Shown one piece after another: positions 29,452 to 38,498 of a stretch of DNA of 64,000 nucleotides. This DNA is from an uncultured Pseudomonadota bacterium (lineage in GTDB: Bacteria; Myxococcota_A; UBA796; SXON01). The translations under genes and the position numbers were made by a program. Numbering within the stretch: the stretch's first letter is position 1; each line of letters starts with the position of its first letter. The notes below the pieces were generated by a model. It saw nothing but the letters and a program-made list of their open reading frames with translations, was not told the origin of the DNA and searched no databases. The stretch lies in NCBI GenBank assembly GCA_903921785.1, contig CAIXRH010000053.1, forward strand, positions 50,092 through 114,091, written 5' to 3'.

Positions 29452-30428
29452 CGTGAACCTTCGATGTTGGAGTTCGGTGTCCTCGGCGGCAGCACCGCCT
29501 CCACCTCGACGCGCCCGCCGACCACCACGCGCACCCGCGCCGCGCCTTCGGGGGGGACGAAGCTCCGACCGGTCGCCGTGGTGAGGGCCGCGCCGTCCGC
29601 GGCGAACGCCGTCCATCGCCGCAGCGGCTCGCCTTCGTCGAAGCCCTCGGCCGGAGCGCGGAGCACCGCGCCGTCCACCGCGATCTCGGCATGCTCCGCT
29701 GGAGCGGCCGGGCGCCCCGCGAACGCGGGGAAGAACGCCGGGTCGGGCGTGCCGTCGCGCCAGTCGCAGTGGGTGTGGCCGTCTTCGTAGAGCCCCACGT
29801 AGTCGGCGCCTTCGCCGTAGCAGAGGTCGCCGAGCGCCTCCACCGAGTAGCCGCCGGCCTCGAGGTCGGCGCCGTCGCCGTACTGGTGGCGAGAGTAGGT
29901 GACCCCGCCGACCGACGCGTTGTAGGCCGGGTTCCGGTAGCCACTGGTCACGGTGAGCGGGCCGCCGATGGTGTCGCGGAGGCCCTGGAGGTGGGCGACA
30001 AGCCGCGGCTGCACTACCGCCCAGCGGCCCTTGTAGGCCGCCGCGAGCTCCTCGAGCACGAAGTTCGGCGCCACGGCCAGGGCGGGGTCGATCGTGTCGA
30101 GGTCGAGGTACCGGACCGGCGCGGCGTACGTGGCCGAGCCGCCGTACGGCGCGGGGTAGACGTAGTCGGCGCCGAACGTGCCATCGTCGGGCACGACGGG
30201 TACGCAGGTCGTGCCGCCGCGATCGAGGCCGAGGTAGCAGACCTCGGTGGGCGCGGCGGTGTCCACGGGACCGGTGTCCAACGCGGAGTCGCTGCCCGTG
30301 TCGGCCGTGTCGAGGTCGGCCGTGTCCCGGATGAGCGCGGAGTCGCCGTCGTCGGTGAGCGGGTTTCCCGGTCGGGCGCGCACCGGGTCGACGTCGCCCG
30401 CGCAGGCGAGGAGGAGCATGGGCCACAT
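29448..30428 (-). CDS. Lipoprotein with DTA-rich linker and M15-type D-Ala-D-Ala carboxypeptidase-like domain
   Basis: MWPMLLLACAGD; DTADLDTADTGSDSALDTGPVDTA; LTVTSGYRNPAYNASVGGVTYSRHQYGDGADL...DGHTHCDW. Confidence 0.8.
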   Translation of the reverse strand: MWPMLLLACAGDVDPVRARPGNPLTDDGDSALIRDTADLDTADTGSDSALDTGPVDTAAPTEVCYLGLDRGGTTCVPVVPDDGTFGADYVYPAPYGGSATYAAPVRYLDLDTIDPALAVAPNFVLEELAAAYKGRWAVVQPRLVAHLQGLRDTIGGPLTVTSGYRNPAYNASVGGVTYSRHQYGDGADLEAGGYSVEALGDLCYGEGADYVGLYEDGHTHCDWRDGTPDPAFFPAFAGRPAAPAEHAEIAVDGAVLRAPAEGFDEGEPLRRWTAFAADGAALTTATGRSFVPPEGAARVRVVVGGRVEVEAVLPPRTPNSNIEGSR

Positions 30429-30437
30429 CGGCGCGCG

Positions 30438-31043
30438 CTATCCCGGGCTGGTTGTTTCCACGAACCCCGGCGGCGGGGTGAGGTGCCACGCGCCGAGCTG
30501 CGCCATGCCCAGCTCGCGGAGCGCACGTTCGTCGCGGGACTGCACCGCCTGGATCGCCAGGGAGCGGGCGCGAGGCAGGAGCACGTCGCTGGTCAGCGCC
30601 TCGCCGCCGTGGAGGCGAGCCCAGGTGTCGTCCGCGAGCTCCGCAGCGGGGACGGCCTCGACGGCGAGCAGCGCGCGCAGCACCTCGTCGAGGGTCGGGG
30701 CGAGGAATTGTCCCTCCAGCACCAGCACCTTCGCGGGGGCGAGCTGCACCGCCAGCGCGCGGGAGATGGAAGCAGGGGTGCGCGCGCTCGCCGGCATCAC
30801 CCGCAGTCCCCACCCAGCGACGAGCCCGACCGTGCTGGGGGGGGCGTTGGTGACGAACGCCTTGACCGCGGCCGGCGAGAGCCCGGGTCCACCCGGCTGA
30901 TCGCGTCGGAAGACCGCGATACGGCCGAGGTCGCCGGGCTCGTCGAGCAGGCCGCGGCGGGCCGCGCGGCCGCCTCCCCCCGCCCAGGCGGGCAGGGGAA
31001 GCGCGGCGGCGGCCAGCAGCAGGGCTCGTCGACTCACGAACAT
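30438..31043 (-). CDS. Hypothetical secreted protein
   Basis: MFVSRRALLLAAAALPLPAWAGG signal peptide. Confidence 0.6.
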   Translation of the reverse strand: MFVSRRALLLAAAALPLPAWAGGGGRAARRGLLDEPGDLGRIAVFRRDQPGGPGLSPAAVKAFVTNAPPSTVGLVAGWGLRVMPASARTPASISRALAVQLAPAKVLVLEGQFLAPTLDEVLRALLAVEAVPAAELADDTWARLHGGEALTSDVLLPRARSLAIQAVQSRDERALRELGMAQLGAWHLTPPPGFVETTSPG

Positions 31044-31097
31044 GGCAGCCAAGGTAGCACCCTCCGCCGGGGCCGGTGTCCAGAGCGTGGAGCTGCC

Positions 31098-31646
31098 ATG
31101 CTGACCCTCCTCCTCGCCGCCCCTGCTTTTGCCCACGACTCCGAAGAAACGAAGCCCAACCGGCCTGAGTTCCACGTGGAGGCCAGCTCGCAGCTCCTCC
31201 CGGACACCGTCGCCCTCGACCTGCGCGCCGCCGCCGAAGGCAAACACGACGGGTACGTCAACGTCGCCATGCGCGTCGACCCCACGGGGGCGTGGATCGG
31301 TCACACCGGCGTCGGCTTCGACCTGTTCGGCGGCGGCTCCGCGGTGGACCTCAAGCTCGGCCTGTTCCTCGGCGCCGTCGGTGACCTCTCCGAGCAGGCG
31401 ATGTTCGGGCGCCCCGCGGTGGGCGGGGAGGTCACCTTCGGCCTGAAGTTCGGCCGTGTCTACGGCCACTACCGCCACCTCGACGGCTTCGCCGGCCCGC
31501 TGGAAGATCGCCTCACCGAAGACGAACTCCGGCTCGGCTTCTGCCTCACCGACCACGTGCGCGTCCACGGCCAGCTCGTGGCGCTCAACCCCGGCGACGC
31601 GATCTGGCGCGGCGGGGCGGGCGTCGGCGCCGAATTCGTCTTCTGA
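31098..31646 (+). CDS. Hypothetical secreted protein
   Basis: MLTLLLAAPAFAHDSEE signal peptide; beta-rich. Confidence 0.6.
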   Translation: MLTLLLAAPAFAHDSEETKPNRPEFHVEASSQLLPDTVALDLRAAAEGKHDGYVNVAMRVDPTGAWIGHTGVGFDLFGGGSAVDLKLGLFLGAVGDLSEQAMFGRPAVGGEVTFGLKFGRVYGHYRHLDGFAGPLEDRLTEDELRLGFCLTDHVRVHGQLVALNPGDAIWRGGAGVGAEFVF

Positions 31647-31703
31647 TCGACCCGCGGCGGCGCGGCCCTGGGGAGCTGGGCGCGCCGCCGCTGGGTCCTT
31701 CGG

Positions 31704-31780
31704 GCGGCCATTCTCGCCCCGGCGGCTCCTCGATCGCGGGCGGTCCGGTGGGGCAGGGCGGTGTGGCGCCGCCAGCCCTT
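31704..31780 (+). repeat. Dispersed intergenic repeat, copy 5
   Basis: gcggccattctcgccccggcggctcctcgatcgcgggcggtccggtggggcagggcggtgtggcgccgccagccc. Confidence 0.65.
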
Positions 31781-31826
31781 CGGCACCGCCCACGACGGCG
31801 CTTCGAGACCGGGCTACTCTCTGGGG

Positions 31827-32387
31827 ATGAAGCTCCCTCTCCGGCTCCGGGCGCTCGCTGTTTTTGCCCCAGTCCTCTTCGCTTGCGGCGGCACCTCGAT
31901 GGCCCCGGCCGGCCCGGGCACCGGCGGAATCCTCGGCGGCGGAGCCGCCCCCCCAACGCCCGCGCTCCCCAGGATCGAAGCGCCGCACGCCGCCGACGGC
32001 GAGTTCCAGCTCGTGGAGCTGTCTCCGGCCAAGGACGCGCTTTTCTCCACGCTCGCGGAGCACGCCGCGAAGGCCGCGGCCGCTGGGCTCCGCCCGTACG
32101 TGGAATTCTGGGCGACGCGGTGTGGCCCGTGCATGGCCATCCGCTCGAGCATGGGCGACGCGCGGATGAAGAAAGCGTTTGCTGGCACCTACATCATCCA
32201 GCTCAACGCGGAGGACTGGATGGACAAGCTCGACGGCACCGGCCTCTCCGCCTCCGCGATCCCCGTCTACTTCGAGCTCGACGCCGCCGGTCACCCTACC
32301 GGCCGCTCCATCGATGGCGGCGCCTGGGGCGACAACGTCCCCGAGAACATGGCGCCGCCGTTGAACGCGTTCTTCCATGGGTCTTGA
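31827..32387 (+). CDS. Thioredoxin-like lipoprotein (DsbD C-terminal type)
   Basis: ALAVFAPVLFACGG lipobox; YVEFWATRCGPCMAI CXXC; SASAIPVYFELDAAGH. Confidence 0.8.
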   Translation: MKLPLRLRALAVFAPVLFACGGTSMAPAGPGTGGILGGGAAPPTPALPRIEAPHAADGEFQLVELSPAKDALFSTLAEHAAKAAAAGLRPYVEFWATRCGPCMAIRSSMGDARMKKAFAGTYIIQLNAEDWMDKLDGTGLSASAIPVYFELDAAGHPTGRSIDGGAWGDNVPENMAPPLNAFFHGS

Positions 32388-32417
32388 GGGGAGGGGAGCG
32401 CGGTGGGTGGGAGCCCG

Positions 32418-33242
32418 ATGATCGTGCTTGGGCTGGTCCTCCTGGCGGCGATGGCGGCAGCCGACGAGCCCGAACCCTTGTGGTTCGCCGGGCACCGCTC
32501 CGACGGGTACTGGGGAGTGGATTGGGCGATCTACCAGGATCACACCTGGGCGAAGGTGGCGAGCGTGCATGCCGCGGACCTCCCGCGGCGCGGACCGGGT
32601 CCCGTCCCCGAGTGGAGCTCGCCGCGTGAGCGCGCGCAGGCGGCCGCCCGCCGAAGCGGGCTCGTCGTCGGGGCCTTCACCGACGAGCGGTGGGCGGACC
32701 TGCTCCGCGATGTGCAGGTCGGGGAGGCCCAGATCGCCGAGCGCGGGCGTTTCGGGCATTCGTACACCGCCAATCCGCTGCTTTTGGTGTTCATCCTGAC
32801 GCTGGGCGGGCGCGAGAGCCGCCTTTGGGTGGTCGACCCCATCGTTCCCACAGACAACGCCGAGCCTTGGCGGCACCGGGTCGGTCTCCCGGAGGCCCTC
32901 ACGAGGCTGACTTCGTCGCCCGGCGGTGAGGGGTGGGGCACGCCGCGTCGGGTCGTGCCCGTGACCTGCCACGTAAGCCTCTTCTCGGCTTCAGGCGGGC
33001 TGCTCACGCCGCTCATCGCCTGGCCAGACGACCTGGGTCTGCCTCGTCCCGCTGCCGGACAGGAGGGCGTGGGTGTCGAGCTTGCTGGCGAGTCCTGCGC
33101 GGCGCTGCGTGAGCGGGCCGCAGGTGGCCTGCTCCATCTCGGTACGCGACGATGGGACGTCGTGGTCCAAGATCGCCTGCCGCGGGAGGCCGAGATGCAG
33201 CTGCGCCTCCAGTCTCCGCCGGTCACGCCGCCGGAACGTTGA
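32418..33242 (+). CDS. Hypothetical secreted protein
   Basis: MIVLGLVLLAAMAAADEPEP signal peptide; no family recognised. Confidence 0.55.
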   Translation: MIVLGLVLLAAMAAADEPEPLWFAGHRSDGYWGVDWAIYQDHTWAKVASVHAADLPRRGPGPVPEWSSPRERAQAAARRSGLVVGAFTDERWADLLRDVQVGEAQIAERGRFGHSYTANPLLLVFILTLGGRESRLWVVDPIVPTDNAEPWRHRVGLPEALTRLTSSPGGEGWGTPRRVVPVTCHVSLFSASGGLLTPLIAWPDDLGLPRPAAGQEGVGVELAGESCAALRERAAGGLLHLGTRRWDVVVQDRLPREAEMQLRLQSPPVTPPER

Positions 33243-33320
33243 CGCGCGAGCCGAGCCCGCGACGCTGGCGTGGGGGCGCTCGCGTCCGGCGCATCGCCCC
33301 TGGACGCCGCCCACTTTTGT

Positions 33321-33338
33321 GTATATCGGACGGAATAC
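33321..33338. promoter_or_regulatory. 18-bp dyad, candidate operator of the Rieske oxygenase gene
   Basis: GTATATCGGACGGAATAC = GTATnnCGnnCGnnATAC, 14 nt upstream of ATG 33353. Confidence 0.4.
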
Positions 33339-33352
33339 TAAAAAGGTGGACG

Positions 33353-34303
33353 ATGTTCGACGCGCTCCCGAACTTCTGGACGCCGGTGATGGCGGCCGCC
33401 GATCTGGCGGACAAGCCGGTCGGGATGGTCCTCGCCGGCGAGAAGATCGTGCTCTTCCGTGGAAAGGACGGCCCCGCCGCGCTCCTGGACCGTTGCCCGC
33501 ACCGGGGCGTTGCGCTCAGCCTCGGCCGCATCGCCGAAGGGCAGCTCGAATGCCCGTTCCACGGCTGGAAGTTCGACGGGAAGGGCCACTGTTCGCACAT
33601 CCCGTTCAACCCCGGGCTGGAGCGGGCGGGCGTCGGCGCGCTGCCCGCGCGTGAGCTCGGCGGGCTCATCTGGGTCTACACCGGGTTCGAGGCGACGGAG
33701 GAGCCCGTCGTGCCGCCGGCGCTGCTCGACAAGCGCTTCCACCTCGACGTGCTCACCGAAGAGTGGTCCGCGCACTGGACCCGGGCGATGGAAAACATGC
33801 TCGATACGCCGCATTTGCCCTGGGTGCACCGCGGCACCATCGGGTCGAGCCTGTGGAAACGGATGCGCCCCGACAGCAAGATGAACCAGGAGGTCACCGA
33901 GACCGACTGGGGCTTCGAGGATCGGTTCCAGATCGACGACGGGGAGGGCAACCAGATCAACTGGCGGCGCCCCAACGGGATGGAGTTGTTCATCCTCGAG
34001 AAGCCCTGGGGCCGCATGCGCACCCACGCGTGGTGTGTGCCCACGACGACCGACCACACCCGGATGATCGTCGCCACCGCGACCGGCTTCGGTTGGCTCA
34101 ACGTGTTCGCAGGCTTGGGCCGGGGTTTCAACCGCCGGGTCCTCGGAGAGGACCGCGCCGTGCTGGAGTCCTCCTTCCCCGTCCGCGTGCCGGCGCCAGA
34201 CGACGAGCAGAACGTCCCCACCGACAAGGTCACTCTGCGGTTCCGCATGTGGTACCTGAAGAACCTCGCGGAGAGGGAGCCGCCGGCGGCGACGCCCGGC
34301 TGA
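33353..34303 (+). CDS. Rieske (2Fe-2S) oxygenase, PaO/desaturase-like
   Basis: CPHRGVALSLGRIAEGQLECPFHGWKF Rieske motif; ENMLDTPHLPWVH mononuclear iron motif. Confidence 0.9.
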   Translation: MFDALPNFWTPVMAAADLADKPVGMVLAGEKIVLFRGKDGPAALLDRCPHRGVALSLGRIAEGQLECPFHGWKFDGKGHCSHIPFNPGLERAGVGALPARELGGLIWVYTGFEATEEPVVPPALLDKRFHLDVLTEEWSAHWTRAMENMLDTPHLPWVHRGTIGSSLWKRMRPDSKMNQEVTETDWGFEDRFQIDDGEGNQINWRRPNGMELFILEKPWGRMRTHAWCVPTTTDHTRMIVATATGFGWLNVFAGLGRGFNRRVLGEDRAVLESSFPVRVPAPDDEQNVPTDKVTLRFRMWYLKNLAEREPPAATPG

Positions 34304-34354
34304 GCATCGTCGCGCGGGAAGCAGGGCCGACCACCGAAAGGCCTTCCCCCGACG

Positions 34355-34445
34355 GTCCTGTCGAGGGGCTGGAGGCGCCCCACCGCCCTTCCCCCCGGAG
34401 CCGCCGGTGGTCGAGGAACCACGGTCGGCGAACCTGGCGGGGCGG
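34355..34445 (-). repeat. Dispersed intergenic repeat, copy 6 (inverted)
   Basis: Reverse complement ggttcctcgaccaccggcggctccggggggaagggcggtggggcgcctccagcccctcgacagg. Confidence 0.6.
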
Positions 34446-34459
34446 GCGGTGGCGGCCGC

Positions 34460-36070
34460 TCAGTCGCCCTGCATCAACCCGCGGATCTTCCCGCTCGGCT
34501 CCAGGCGCACCCGCGCGGCGCTTGGCACCTTCGGCAGGCCGGGCATCGTCATGATCTCCCCGGTGAGCGCGACCACGAAGCCCGCGCCGGCGGAGAGCCG
34601 TACTTCGCGGACGGTGATCGGGAAGTCCTTCGGGGAGCCCGGGTGGCCGGGGTTGTCGGTGAGCGAGAGCGGCGTCTTCGCCATGCACACCGGCAGGTTC
34701 ACCCCGCCCATCTTCTCAATCCCGTCGAGGTCGGCCTTCGCCTCGGCGGTGAGCACCACCTCGCGCGCACCGTAGCTGGCCTTCGCCACCGCGGTGAGCT
34801 TCTCATGGTAGGTCTGACCGAGCTCGTAGCGGAAGCGGGGCACGCCGTCACCATCCGCGGTTCCAATCACGGTGTCCGCGAATTCGAGCGCGCCATCGCC
34901 GCCCTTGGCGAACGAGTCGCAAACCGCCACGCCCACGCCGCGGCTGGCGCCGAACTTACGAATCAGGTCCAGCTCCTCGTCGCGATCGTCGGGGAAACGG
35001 TTGACCACGATCACCCCCGGCACGCCGAACGCTTGGAGGCTGTCGAGGTGGCGGCCGAGGTTGCCGAAGCCGTTCTGGATGGCGGCTTCGTTGGGCTGGG
35101 TGAGCGACTTCGCGTCGGCGCCGCCGTGGTACTTCAGCGCACGCACCGTCGCGACCAGGCACACCACGCTCGGCCAGATCCCGGCGGCGCGGCACTTGAT
35201 GTCGAAGAACTTCTCCCCGCCGAGGTCGAAGCCGAATCCTGCCTCGGTGATGACGTCCTGGCCATACCCGAGCGCGAGCTTTGTCTGGACGATCGACGAG
35301 CAGCCGTGGGCGATGTTGGCGAACGGACCGCCATGGACGAAGGCCGGGGTTCCCTCTGCGGTCTGCACGAGGTTGGGCATCATCGCGTCGCGGAGCAGGG
35401 CGGTCATCGCGCCGGCGGCGCCGAGGTCGCCCGCGCGGACGGGCGTGCCGTCGCGCATCTGCCCGACGACGACGCGCGCAAGGCGAGCCTCGAGGTCGGC
35501 CGTATCCGAGAAGAGCCCGTGGATCGCCATCACTTCGGACGCGGCGGTGATGTCGAAGCCGGTCTCACGGATGGGGCCGTCGAGCCCGATGAGCACGCGA
35601 CGGAGCGAACGGTCGTTCATGTCCATCGCCCGCCGCCAACGGACCTTGCGGGGGTCGGGACCCTCGCGGAAGTACAGGGCGTTGTCCACCATCGCGGCGA
35701 GCAGGTTGTGCGCGGTGGTGATGGCGTGGATGTCGCCCGTGAAGTGGAGGTTGATGTCGTCCGCCGGCTCGACCGTGGCCTTGCCGCCGCCGGTGCCGCC
35801 GCCCTTGATCCCGAAGATCGGCCCGAGGCTCGGCTCGCGCAGCGCGACGATGGAGTTGCGACCGCGCTTGTTCATCCCCATCGCCAGGGAGATGGACATC
35901 GTGGTCTTGCCCTCGCCGCCCGGCGTGGGGTTCATCGCGCTGACCAGGATCAGGCGACCCTTGGGGGCCCGCGTGGCGTCCAACCGGACTTTTGCCCGGT
36001 TGGGTCCCCAGGGCAACACGGCTTCGGAGGGGAGCCCGACCTGGGCGGCGATGTCTTCGATCTTGCGCAT
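34460..36070 (-). CDS. fhs: Formate--tetrahydrofolate ligase
   Basis: LILVSAMNPTPGGEGKTTMSISLAMGMNKRG; LREPSLGPIFGIKGGGTGGG; NLHFTGDIHAI. Confidence 0.96.
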   Translation of the reverse strand: MRKIEDIAAQVGLPSEAVLPWGPNRAKVRLDATRAPKGRLILVSAMNPTPGGEGKTTMSISLAMGMNKRGRNSIVALREPSLGPIFGIKGGGTGGGKATVEPADDINLHFTGDIHAITTAHNLLAAMVDNALYFREGPDPRKVRWRRAMDMNDRSLRRVLIGLDGPIRETGFDITAASEVMAIHGLFSDTADLEARLARVVVGQMRDGTPVRAGDLGAAGAMTALLRDAMMPNLVQTAEGTPAFVHGGPFANIAHGCSSIVQTKLALGYGQDVITEAGFGFDLGGEKFFDIKCRAAGIWPSVVCLVATVRALKYHGGADAKSLTQPNEAAIQNGFGNLGRHLDSLQAFGVPGVIVVNRFPDDRDEELDLIRKFGASRGVGVAVCDSFAKGGDGALEFADTVIGTADGDGVPRFRYELGQTYHEKLTAVAKASYGAREVVLTAEAKADLDGIEKMGGVNLPVCMAKTPLSLTDNPGHPGSPKDFPITVREVRLSAGAGFVVALTGEIMTMPGLPKVPSAARVRLEPSGKIRGLMQGD

Positions 36071-36205
36071 CTGCTACTCCACTGTGTGCCCGGCGGCGGG
36101 CGGCGCGGGATTGTAAACCGTCTCACCGTACTGAGCGATGGCGGCTGCGTCAGGGGTGGGTGAAGCGGTCGCCCCGACGCGCGAAGGTCGTGGTACAAGG
36201 GGGTC

Positions 36206-37252
36206 ATGTCGACCATTCGCCGCGTGTTCTTCCTCTCCGCCCTCGCCTCCGGCTGCGCGAGCCCGTCCGACACGCATCCCGCCGATTCGACGGACACCGG
36301 CGACACCGGCGCCCCCGACACCGCCGACACCGGAGGCTCCGACACGGCCGACAGCGCCGATACCGGGACCGTGGAGACGGGAGAAACCGGGGTCGACACG
36401 GCCGACACCGGGGAGTCCCCCGCCGACCCCGACCTCCCGACCCTCGGCGACTGGATCGACACCGAGACGGAGTGGACCGGCGACACCACCTGCCTGGGCG
36501 CGCCTTGGGAGGCGCCCGAGGCGGTCTGCCAAGTGGACTTCTCCTTGTCCGGCTCGATCGCCGACTTCCAAACGGGCGATCCGGCCGCGGGCGTGGACTG
36601 GTCCCTGTGGCGCACCGACGACCCGGTCGGCACCCCCGATGCGACCGGGTCCGCGTCGCGCAGCGGAACGTACTCGATGACCGCTCCGAGCTGCACCGCC
36701 GTCACGGTGGCCACGGCCGGTCCAGCGGCCAGCGGCTGGCTCCCCACCTTCGCGCCGCACACGGTCTGGCCCTACGCGAACCTTGGCGCCGCCCAGGACG
36801 ATCTCTCCGTGGTCTCTTCCCAGACCGCGGTCCTTGTCGCGGCGCTCCTCGGAACGTCGTGGGACGACGCGACCACCGGGATTGTCTCCGGGCAGGTCAC
36901 CGGGTGCGACGGCGAGCCGCTGGGCGGCGCCCAGGTGGTGGTCGTCGACGCCGAGGGCCACGCCCCGACGGGCGCGGGTGCCTGGTACTTCGACGACACG
37001 AATTTTCCCGTGTCACGAGGTAGGCAGTCCGCCACCCATCCGGACAACGGGATGTTCGTCATCGTTGGCGTGCCCGATGGGGAGTGGCGGGTCTTCGCGT
37101 TCGGTTGGGACGGGACGGCGTACGTCGATCTCGGCGCCGCCGCGCTCACCGTCTCGGCCGGCTCGTTCACGATGCTCGACATCTACGCCGGCCACGAAGA
37201 CGGGGTGAGCTACCCCGCCATCTGCTTCGCGCCGTGCGACCAGATCAACTGA
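36206..37252 (+). CDS. Hypothetical lipoprotein with long DTG/DTA linker
   Basis: FFLSALASGCASPSD lipobox; DSTDTGDTGAPDTADTGGSDTADSADTGTVETGETGVDTADTG. Confidence 0.75.
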   Translation: MSTIRRVFFLSALASGCASPSDTHPADSTDTGDTGAPDTADTGGSDTADSADTGTVETGETGVDTADTGESPADPDLPTLGDWIDTETEWTGDTTCLGAPWEAPEAVCQVDFSLSGSIADFQTGDPAAGVDWSLWRTDDPVGTPDATGSASRSGTYSMTAPSCTAVTVATAGPAASGWLPTFAPHTVWPYANLGAAQDDLSVVSSQTAVLVAALLGTSWDDATTGIVSGQVTGCDGEPLGGAQVVVVDAEGHAPTGAGAWYFDDTNFPVSRGRQSATHPDNGMFVIVGVPDGEWRVFAFGWDGTAYVDLGAAALTVSAGSFTMLDIYAGHEDGVSYPAICFAPCDQIN

Positions 37253-37661
37253 CCTTGTTGGCGATCCACGCCGTCCCGTCCGCGTAGGCCTCGCGCTTCC
37301 ACACTGGCACCCGCAACTTCAGCTCGTCGATCGCGTACCGACTCGCTTCGTAGGCTTCGCCCCGATGTTCAGCGCCGACCGCGATGACGACGCTGGCTTC
37401 GCCGATCGGCACTGCTCCGGTCCGGTGGACCATCGCCACCGCAGTTCCCGGCCAACGCGCTGAGATCTCCGCCGCGATCCGCTCCATCTCCGCCACCGCC
37501 ATCGGCGCATAGGCTTCATACCAGAGCCCGGTGACGCCCCGACCGTCGTGATGGTCGCGCGTGATTCCCTCGAAGGTGATCACCGCGCCGAACCTCGGCG
37601 AACGCACGGAATCAGTGACGACGTTCGCGTCGATCGGGGTGTCGGACAGCGCGATCATCAC
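37245..37661 (-). CDS. moaE: Molybdopterin synthase catalytic subunit
   Basis: GAVITFEGITRDHHDGRGVTGLWYEAYAPMAVAEM; VMVHRTGAVPIGEASV-type; VPVWKREAYADGTAWI. Confidence 0.92.
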   Translation of the reverse strand: MMIALSDTPIDANVVTDSVRSPRFGAVITFEGITRDHHDGRGVTGLWYEAYAPMAVAEMERIAAEISARWPGTAVAMVHRTGAVPIGEASVVIAVGAEHRGEAYEASRYAIDELKLRVPVWKREAYADGTAWIANKVS

Positions 37662-37885
37662 CCGCCCCCGAGCGGCGGCAGGAAGACCAACTCGTCCCCG
37701 TCCTCGAGCCCCGTCGTTCCGGGCACGCGCTCCTGGTTCACCGCGTAGGCGACCGGGAGTCCCGCGGGCAGACCGAGCGCAGCGTACGCGCCGGCCGCGG
37801 TGATTCCCGCTTCGAAGCTACACGTCTCCGAAGAACGGCCCCGCGCCTCTCGGAGCTGGGCGAAGTATCGTACGACCACGTTCAC
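37658..37885 (-). CDS. moaD: Molybdopterin synthase sulfur carrier subunit
   Basis: VVVRYFAQLREARG...YAVNQERVPGTTGLEDGDELVFLPPLGGG; C-terminal GG. Confidence 0.88.
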   Translation of the reverse strand: MNVVVRYFAQLREARGRSSETCSFEAGITAAGAYAALGLPAGLPVAYAVNQERVPGTTGLEDGDELVFLPPLGGG

Positions 37886-37907
37886 GGCGGGCCGTTAACG
37901 GGGCCGG

Positions 37908-38459
37908 GTGTGGCTCGCCCTCCTCCTCGCCTGCAACAACGCTGACGAGCCGATCGTCCGCGCGGTCGCACCGCCGAAGCCGACCCCCGAGGCGATCGCG
38001 GAGAAGCGGGAGAAGGAGGAGCTTCGTACCTCGCCACGCAACCTCGAAGTCAACTACGTCAAGCCCCCTGGCGCCTACGTGGATGTCCAGTTCCTGGGCG
38101 GCCGGCGCTGGGACAACGTCCGCGACATCCTCGTCGACCAGCTCGGGGCGCTGACTGGCCAGGAGCGCGATGCGCAAGGCGACGAGGTGATGAAGCTCGA
38201 ACGCGGCACCGTCACCCTCTCCGATGGGGTCATCGACGTGATCGACGTCCCGCTGCCTGAGCCGATGCGTCGGGAGGACGCGATGGTCGCCTGCGGGTTC
38301 TCCGGCCTCGCCGACCGGTACCTTCCCTTCACGCGCGAGTACCGCGTCACCCAGTTCCAGGGCTTCCGGCGGATCGTGCTTCACCGCGTGGCGCCGGAAG
38401 ACGACCTCGTGAACAGGTTGACCGGCTACAAGCTCCAGGACAGGGTCCGGGCGCCGTAG
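37908..38459 (+). CDS. Hypothetical lipoprotein
   Basis: VWLALLLACNNADEP lipobox. Confidence 0.6.
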   Translation: MWLALLLACNNADEPIVRAVAPPKPTPEAIAEKREKEELRTSPRNLEVNYVKPPGAYVDVQFLGGRRWDNVRDILVDQLGALTGQERDAQGDEVMKLERGTVTLSDGVIDVIDVPLPEPMRREDAMVACGFSGLADRYLPFTREYRVTQFQGFRRIVLHRVAPEDDLVNRLTGYKLQDRVRAP

Positions 38460-38498
38460 CCGGTCAGGGTGGGCGGGGAGGACACCCCGCCGCGGGGA

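Noticed and set aside
30438-32972. 844-aa extended minus-strand ORF
   Set aside because: Only the distal 30438-31043 part has a signal peptide and sensible composition; the upstream extension overlaps plus-strand genes and a repeat copy
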